From Deltaproteobacteria bacterium (GTDB lineage: Bacteria > Desulfobacterota > Desulfobulbia > Desulfobulbales > BM004), in contig CP070776.1 in assembly GCA_020346205.1 (NCBI GenBank), positions 1,287,513 through 1,298,820 on the forward strand: DNA of 11,308 nt. Reading direction: 5' to 3'. The stretch's first letter is position 1. Each line of letters begins with the position of its first letter. The notes beneath the pieces were generated by a model. The model made no database searches, was not told the origin of the DNA, and worked only from the letters and a program-made list of their open reading frames with translations. This document shows positions 6,765 through 11,308 of the stretch, in pieces. The translations under genes and the position numbers were made by a program.

Positions 6765-8029
6765 CAAAGAAACACAGCGATAAAGATACTACCTGTTATT
6801 GTTCCTTTTGCGGAAAGAGCCAGGATGATGTTGCCAAGCTGATTGCAGGTCCTGCAGTATATATCTGTGATGAATGCATTGAATTGTGCAATGAGATAGT
6901 TTTGGAGGGTGCAACTCCTGAAAATGATGGTATTCAGGAAAAAACAGCCGTTTTAAAGCCCATTGAAATCAGAAACCACCTTGATGACTATGTTATAGGT
7001 CAGGAGTATGCCAAGCGGGTTCTTGCTGTGGCTGTCCATAATCATTATAAGCGTATCGATGCCCTCAGCAGAGGTGAGGAGAACCAGGTAGAACTGCAGA
7101 AAAGCAATATTATTCTTATCGGCCCGACAGGCAGTGGTAAAACCTTGATGGCCCAAACTCTGGCCAGGATTCTCAATGTTCCATTCACCATGGCCGATGC
7201 CACCACGCTTACAGAAGCAGGTTATGTTGGGGAAGATGTCGAGAATATACTTGTAAGCCTTCTGCAGGCTGCAGACTACGATGTAAATAAGGCCAGCCGC
7301 GGCATAATCTATATTGACGAGATCGACAAGATAGCCCGCAAGACTGACAGTCCTTCAATTACGCGTGATGTTTCTGGAGAAGGAGTTCAGCAGGCACTGT
7401 TAAAAATCATTGAGGGTACGATAGCCAGTGTGCCGCCCAAGGGTGGGCGTAAACATCCTCAGCAGGAATTGGTGAAAATTGATACCAGCAATATACTGTT
7501 TATATGTGGTGGAGCCTTTGTCGGGCTGGACAGAGTGATAAATAAACGGACCGGCACAAAATCCATGGGATTTGGAGCCAGGGTTGTCAGTACTGCGAAA
7601 AAGAAGGTTGGAGATTATCTGGCACTGGTCCAGTCAGAAGATCTTCTGCATTTCGGTTTGATTCCTGAGCTAATGGGGCGTCTGCCGGTAATTGCCACAA
7701 TGGAAGAACTTAACGAGGATGATCTTGTCAAAATATTACGTGAACCCAAAAACGCTTTAACAAAACAATATGAAAAACTATTTGAATTTGACAATATCCG
7801 CCTGCGTTTTACAGAAGGGGCTTTGCGGGCAATTGCACGTGAAGCCTTGAAGCGCCAGGCTGGTGCCCGGGGCCTGCGTTCAGTGATGGAAACAGCCATG
7901 CTGGATGTTATGTATGAGCTTCCTTCTGAACCTGCAGCCCGAGAATGTGTCATCAGTGAGCAGGTTATTGTAAATGGGGACTACCCGGTGGTCCTTTTTG
8001 AAAATTCTGAAAAAAAGAAAAGTGCATAA
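6761..8029 (+). CDS. clpX: ATP-dependent Clp protease ATP-binding subunit ClpX
   Basis: ClpX is the hexameric AAA+ unfoldase that selects substrates and feeds them to ClpP. The 422-residue product has the N-terminal C4 zinc-binding domain with Cys14, Cys17, Cys36 and Cys39 (CSFC and CDEC). Walker A is GPTGSGKT (121-128), pore loop 1 is GYVG (154-157) and Walker B is IIYIDEID (182-189). The RKH substrate loop is at 230-232, and sensor II is GARGLR (368-373). The ClpP-docking tripeptide is MGF (269-271) where E. coli has IGF, a conservative change. The start is GTG 6761, overlapping the clpP TGA, with GAGGAG at 6747-6752 eight bases upstream, so translation is coupled to clpP. Length matches E. 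coli ClpX (424). Confidence 0.97.
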   Translation: MTKKHSDKDTTCYCSFCGKSQDDVAKLIAGPAVYICDECIELCNEIVLEGATPENDGIQEKTAVLKPIEIRNHLDDYVIGQEYAKRVLAVAVHNHYKRIDALSRGEENQVELQKSNIILIGPTGSGKTLMAQTLARILNVPFTMADATTLTEAGYVGEDVENILVSLLQAADYDVNKASRGIIYIDEIDKIARKTDSPSITRDVSGEGVQQALLKIIEGTIASVPPKGGRKHPQQELVKIDTSNILFICGGAFVGLDRVINKRTGTKSMGFGARVVSTAKKKVGDYLALVQSEDLLHFGLIPELMGRLPVIATMEELNEDDLVKILREPKNALTKQYEKLFEFDNIRLRFTEGALRAIAREALKRQAGARGLRSVMETAMLDVMYELPSEPAARECVISEQVIVNGDYPVVLFENSEKKKSA

Positions 8030-8044
8030 CGCAATAGAGTTGCT

Positions 8045-10453
8045 ATGAGTGAATTTGAATCAGAGAATAAAATATATCCATTAATGCCGCTGCGGGACAT
8101 AGTTGTATTTCCACATATGGTGGCACCTTTAGTTGTTGGGCGCCAGAAATCAATCAAGGCCCTTGAAAGTGCAATGTCCAAGAAGACCGAAATCTTTTTG
8201 GTTACACAGAGAGATGCCAATGAGGATGAACCTCAGCCTGAGGCACTGCATACTGTTGGGACCATTGCGGTCGTTATGCAGCTGCTGCGACTGCCTGACG
8301 GTACAATAAAGGCACTTGTTGAGGGCAAGAGACGGGGAAGTATAAAGACCTTTCAACCTCAGGCTAATTTTATGGCCGCTGAGATTGAAGAGGCTCCTGA
8401 AACTGATGTGGATGGCCCTGAAGTAATTGCTTATATGAGAGAGATTCGTGCGGCCTTTGAAGAATATATCAAATCCAACAAGAAAATCCCCAAAGAGGTG
8501 TTGAAATCACTTGGAGCCATTACCGATCCATCCCGCTTCGTAGATGTTTCTGTTTCACACTTGCCGCTGCAGACAGGAGAAAAACAGGAAATCCTCGAAG
8601 TCTTTTCGGTTTTGGATCGTTTCAGATCAACCCTGGAATTTATCCAGCGGGAAATTGAAATTGCCAAGCTTGAGCATACCATCCGTACCCGTGTTAAAAA
8701 GAAGATGGAGAAAACCCAGAAGGATTACTATCTCAATGAACAGATGCGGGTGATCCAGCAGGAGATGGGCGGTGAGGAAGATGGCAGTGGGCTTGCAGAA
8801 CTTGAAAATGCCATAAAGAACAAGAAGCTGCCCAAACATGTTTCTGCCAAAGTTGAGCAGGAATTTAAAAAGCTGAAATTCATGCAGCCCATGTCTGCTG
8901 AAGCAACTGTGGTCAGAAATTACATTGACATTATTCTAAGCCTGCCATGGTATGAGAAAACCAAGTCAAAAATTGATATAAATGAGGCTGAGGCTATTCT
9001 TGAGGAGGACCACTACGGCCTGAAAAAACCCAAGGAGAGGATAATAGAATATCTCGCGGTACAGGCCCAGGTTAAAAAGATAAAGGGGCCAATCCTCTGT
9101 CTGGTAGGACCTCCTGGTGTGGGCAAGACTTCCCTGTGTAAATCCATTGCACGGGCAATGGACCGGAAATATATCAGGCTTTCTCTGGGCGGTGTCCGCG
9201 ACGAGGCTGAAATCAGGGGGCATCGGCGGACGTATATTGGCGCCCTGCCAGGTAAGATCCTGCAGTCAATGCAAAAAGCCAAGGTTATAAATCCGCTTTT
9301 CTGCCTTGATGAGGTAGACAAGATGAGTATGGATTTTCGTGGTGATCCTGCTTCTGCGCTTCTTGAAGTACTTGATCCGGAACAGAACCATTCATTCAAT
9401 GATCACTATCTCGATTTGGATTATGACCTCTCGGACATCTTTTTTGTGACCACGGCTAATAATCTGCATTCAATTCCGCCGCCTTTGCAGGACCGCATGG
9501 AGATTATCAAGCTCGATGGCTACACTGAGGAGGATAAGCTCAAAATAGCCCAGGGGTTCCTTATCCCCAAACAGCTTGAGGCAAACGGATTTAAGCATGA
9601 TGATATAATCTTTAATGAGAGAAGCATTCAGGAGATTATCAGAAGGTATACCAGGGAGGCTGGTGTCCGGAATCTTGAACGTAACATTGCCTCTGTATGC
9701 CGCAAGGTGGCCCGGGAAAGATTGAAAAAGAACGAATTAGATAAAAAGTTCAGAATAACAGCAAAAACAATCCAACGTTATCTTGGTATCCCGAGATTCC
9801 GTTTTGGTTTAGCCGAGGAAAAAGACGAAGTGGGCCTGTCAACAGGTTTAGCCTGGACAGAGGTTGGCGGTGAACTGCTGCAAATTGAAACGACCCTCAT
9901 GCCGGGTAAGGGTAAATTGACCATTACCGGAAAACTCGGGGATGTCATGCAAGAGTCTGCTCAGGCAGCCTTAAGCTATGTACGATCCAGAGCCCTGCGT
10001 TTGGGATTAATGCCTGATTTTTACCAGAAGCTTGATATCCATGTTCATGTTCCTGAAGGTGCTATTCCCAAGGATGGCCCTTCGGCAGGCATCACCATGG
10101 CAACCTCCATGGTCTCGGCACTTTTAAAAACTCCTGTCCGTCGTGATATTGCCATGACAGGGGAAATAACCTTACGGGGCAGGGTATTGCCCATAGGTGG
10201 TTTGACAGAAAAACTGCTTGCAGCCCGTAGGGGTAATATCAAGCATGTTCTTATACCCAAGGAGAATGAACGAAACCTGAAAGAAGTACCAATGCGTGTG
10301 CGTAAATTATTGAAGATAGAGCTGGTTGAACACATGGATGAAGTATTGCAGAAAGCTCTGGTTCTCAAGGAGGGAGCATCGCTTTTTACCGATGTGCCGA
10401 TTGAGTCTGTGAGTACTGATATTACTGCATCAGTTCATAATGTGCCCCATTAA
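8045..10453 (+). CDS. lon: ATP-dependent Lon protease
   Basis: Lon is a homo-hexameric AAA+ serine protease of the cytoplasm that destroys damaged proteins and short-lived regulators. The 802-residue product has the LON substrate-binding domain (about 10-205, opening [19 protein letters not shown]) and a helical coiled segment (about 200-300). The ATPase carries Walker A GPPGVGKT (355-362) and Walker B LFCLDEVD (418-425). The protease domain carries the Ser-Lys dyad: Ser680 in PKDGPSAG and Lys723 in [10 protein letters not shown], 43 residues apart as in E. coli (679/722). The final ~30 residues are an unconserved tail. It lies 15 bases after clpX with only a weak ribosome-binding site (AGAG near 8036), so it may depend on coupling. 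The catalytic residues show it to be a functional LonA-type enzyme. Confidence 0.97.
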   Translation: MSEFESENKIYPLMPLRDIVVFPHMVAPLVVGRQKSIKALESAMSKKTEIFLVTQRDANEDEPQPEALHTVGTIAVVMQLLRLPDGTIKALVEGKRRGSIKTFQPQANFMAAEIEEAPETDVDGPEVIAYMREIRAAFEEYIKSNKKIPKEVLKSLGAITDPSRFVDVSVSHLPLQTGEKQEILEVFSVLDRFRSTLEFIQREIEIAKLEHTIRTRVKKKMEKTQKDYYLNEQMRVIQQEMGGEEDGSGLAELENAIKNKKLPKHVSAKVEQEFKKLKFMQPMSAEATVVRNYIDIILSLPWYEKTKSKIDINEAEAILEEDHYGLKKPKERIIEYLAVQAQVKKIKGPILCLVGPPGVGKTSLCKSIARAMDRKYIRLSLGGVRDEAEIRGHRRTYIGALPGKILQSMQKAKVINPLFCLDEVDKMSMDFRGDPASALLEVLDPEQNHSFNDHYLDLDYDLSDIFFVTTANNLHSIPPPLQDRMEIIKLDGYTEEDKLKIAQGFLIPKQLEANGFKHDDIIFNERSIQEIIRRYTREAGVRNLERNIASVCRKVARERLKKNELDKKFRITAKTIQRYLGIPRFRFGLAEEKDEVGLSTGLAWTEVGGELLQIETTLMPGKGKLTITGKLGDVMQESAQAALSYVRSRALRLGLMPDFYQKLDIHVHVPEGAIPKDGPSAGITMATSMVSALLKTPVRRDIAMTGEITLRGRVLPIGGLTEKLLAARRGNIKHVLIPKENERNLKEVPMRVRKLLKIELVEHMDEVLQKALVLKEGASLFTDVPIESVSTDITASVHNVPH

Positions 10454-10483
10454 TAAATAAAGGTTTTTTTCATAGTTTTTTTC

Positions 10484-10513
10484 TTGACTTAATTAAGGTC
10501 TAACTGTTATTAA
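10484..10513 (+). promoter_or_regulatory. Promoter of the tRNA-Val-tRNA-Asp unit
   Basis: TTGACT (10484-10489) and TATTAA (10508-10513) are separated by 18 bases. The predicted start near 10520 is about 12 bases before mature tRNA-Val. Both hexamers are identical to those upstream of tRNA-Leu. Two T-runs between lon and this promoter have no stem before them, so I see no lon terminator. Confidence 0.6.
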
Positions 10514-10531
10514 AACGCTTCTATTGAAGGA

Positions 10532-10607
10532 GGGCGGGTAGCTCAGTTGGGAGAGCATCGGCCTTACAAGCCGGGGGTCACAGGTTCAAGCCCTGTTCCG
10601 CCCACCA
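10532..10607 (+). tRNA. tRNA-Val, anticodon UAC
   Basis: The 76-base sequence folds as a standard cloverleaf. The acceptor GGGCGGG pairs with the 3' TCCGCCC (one G-U), followed by A and an encoded CCA. The D arm is GCTC/GAGC. The anticodon loop CTTACAA carries TAC at 10565-10567, which reads GUA and related valine codons. The T arm is CAGG GTTCAAGC CCTG in the usual layout. tRNA-Asp follows after 17 bases. Confidence 0.96.
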
Positions 10608-10624
10608 CATTCAAAAGATATTGC

Positions 10625-10702
10625 GGGGTCGTAGTTCAGTTTGGTTAGAACGCCGGCCTGTCACGCCGGAGGTCGCGAGTTCGAGTCTCGTCGGCCCCGC
10701 CA
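10625..10702 (+). tRNA. tRNA-Asp, anticodon GUC
   Basis: The acceptor GGGGTCG pairs with CGGCCCC (10692-10698, one G-U), followed by discriminator G and an encoded CCA. Discriminator G73 and the anticodon GUC (10660-10662, loop CTGTCAC) are aspartate identity elements. The anticodon stem CCGGC/GCCGG is perfect. It is 78 bases long, with an enlarged D loop. It shares its transcript with tRNA-Val and is followed by a terminator. Confidence 0.96.
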
Positions 10703-10711
10703 GCAATAGAG

Positions 10712-10747
10712 AGGGCTACAGCCAAATAGGTTGTAGCCCTTTTTTTT
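10712..10747 (+). terminator. Strong intrinsic terminator of the tRNA-Val-tRNA-Asp unit
   Basis: AGGGCTACAGCC (10712-10723) pairs with GGTTGTAGCCCT (10729-10740) around the loop AAATA: twelve pairs with one G-U. A run of eight Ts follows at 10740-10747. It is nine bases after tRNA-Asp. On the minus strand no T-run follows the stem, so it should act mainly on + strand transcripts, though the stem could also mark the 3' end of the convergent gene. Confidence 0.92.
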
Positions 10748-10766
10748 GCCTTCGGTACAGCTAAAT

Positions 10767-11308
10767 TTATTTCTCTTCTTTGGGGGGCTTGATTTCATCC
10801 TGGGCTGTATAGGTATCTTCAAGGATTTCGGTATTTTTGTACTTAAAATTATTCTCAACTTCCTCTTTGCTTAATCCCAGGAACTGCAGGGAGCAACCCT
10901 GTGCAAGAATATCCCCATTATCGGCGAATTTCATGGTCCAGAGCCTGCAGTATTTCTGCATACAACGACCATGCTGCCATTTGTTTTTGTTTTCGCCAAA
11001 AACAGCAATTGAAAGCCCTTTACCGGTTTGGGCAATGGCAAAGGGACACATATCAAAAAGGTGGTAGCCGTTATCGGTTTCAGTCCGGGTAATTATTTTA
11101 TCCCTGTTTTCTTGTGCCAGTAATTTTATCTCTTCCTGTCTTTTTATACGTAATTGTTCAGCTTCTTCTTTTAATCTTTTTTTCTCTAGTTCTTCTTTCC
11201 GGCGTCTTGCTTCTTCATCCTGCCGCTTTTGTTCTTCTCTTTCTTTCCTTTGCTGCTCCTCTAAACGCAGCTTTTCTTCTTGCTCTTTTTTCTTTTTTGC
11301 TTCTTCTT
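10767..11308 (-). CDS. Unrecognised coiled-coil protein with a four-cysteine C-terminal domain (N-terminal end outside the window)
   Basis: The minus-strand frame is open from the window edge to TAA at 10769-10767, giving 179 visible residues without a start. Residues 1 to about 72 are almost entirely Glu, Lys, Arg and Gln with spaced Leu and Ala (for example EEKLRLEEQQRKEREEQKRQ), a long charged helix or coiled coil like those in TolA. The remainder is a compact domain with DMCPFAIAQTGKG, then GRCMQKYCRLWTM, then QGCSLQFLGLS. Its four cysteines are at visible positions 87, 115, 120 and 138 (C-x27-C-x4-C-x17-C). The layout suggests a metal- or Fe-S-binding site, which is inference. A hydrophilic tail ending in PPKEEK follows. 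I do not recognise the family and assign no function. The ATG at 11051 falls between the two parts and is probably internal. It converges on the tRNA operon. Confidence 0.72.
   Translation of the reverse strand, partial: EEAKKKKEQEEKLRLEEQQRKEREEQKRQDEEARRRKEELEKKRLKEEAEQLRIKRQEEIKLLAQENRDKIITRTETDNGYHLFDMCPFAIAQTGKGLSIAVFGENKNKWQHGRCMQKYCRLWTMKFADNGDILAQGCSLQFLGLSKEEVENNFKYKNTEILEDTYTAQDEIKPPKEEK

Noticed and set aside
9013..9399. Minus-strand open frame (128 codons) opposite the Lon ATPase region
   Set aside because: It is antisense to the conserved Walker region of lon; its composition is that of a shadow frame.
4597..10702. tRNA genes as integration sites for a mobile element
   Set aside because: No repeat of a tRNA 3' end, no integrase and no foreign-looking genes are visible; the genes between the tRNAs are housekeeping.
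10661..10858. Minus-strand frame ending RRDSNSRPPA
   Set aside because: Its end is the antisense of tRNA-Asp, another classic tRNA artefact, and it overlaps the terminator.
10837..11092. Plus-strand frames opposite the coiled-coil gene
   Set aside because: The minus-strand frame is open for 542 bases with coherent coiled-coil and cysteine-domain character; the plus frames are short and featureless.

Overview
This window looks like a core chromosomal segment of a Desulfobacterota (former Deltaproteobacteria) genome. The basis is protein character and gene order: a leuA-leuB-asd-rsmD-coaD run followed by tRNA-Leu-tig-clpP-clpX-lon. That assignment is inference from recognition; no search was run. 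All genes but the last lie on the + strand and are tightly packed. Base composition shows no obvious break, and there are no mobile elements, CRISPR arrays or phage genes.

Region 1 (2-4443) is a biosynthesis and translation-maintenance cluster. It holds the C-terminal part of 2-isopropylmalate synthase (leuA, cut by the window edge), 3-isopropylmalate dehydrogenase (leuB), aspartate-semialdehyde dehydrogenase (asd), the 16S rRNA methyltransferase RsmD, phosphopantetheine adenylyltransferase (CoaD) and the ribosome-rescue hydrolase ArfB. leuA and leuB are leucine enzymes; asd feeds lysine, threonine and methionine. A strong hairpin and a consensus -35 box lie between leuB and asd, so asd may have its own promoter. 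asd abuts rsmD, and rsmD overlaps coaD. A 7-bp hairpin covers the ribosome-binding site of arfB, and a plausible terminator follows arfB.

Region 2 (4556-10453) is the protein quality-control operon: trigger factor (tig), ClpP, ClpX and Lon, with gaps of 2, -4 and 15 bases. Trigger factor folds nascent chains, ClpXP degrades tagged or unfolded proteins, and Lon removes damaged proteins. A tRNA-Leu(UAG) gene with its own promoter lies just upstream.

Region 3 (10484-10747) is a tRNA-Val(UAC)-tRNA-Asp(GUC) unit with a promoter carrying the same two hexamers as the tRNA-Leu promoter, closed by a strong intrinsic terminator. All three tRNA genes encode the 3' CCA.

Region 4 (10767-11308, minus strand) is the C-terminal part of an unrecognised protein: a long charged coiled coil followed by a small domain with four cysteines. 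It converges on the tRNA terminator and is the only gene here whose function I cannot name.

No stretch longer than 300 bases lacks a gene. I do not see a new multi-gene system. The points most worth checking are the cofactor-site residues of LeuB, the arfB hairpin, the matched tRNA promoters and the cysteine-bearing coiled-coil protein.
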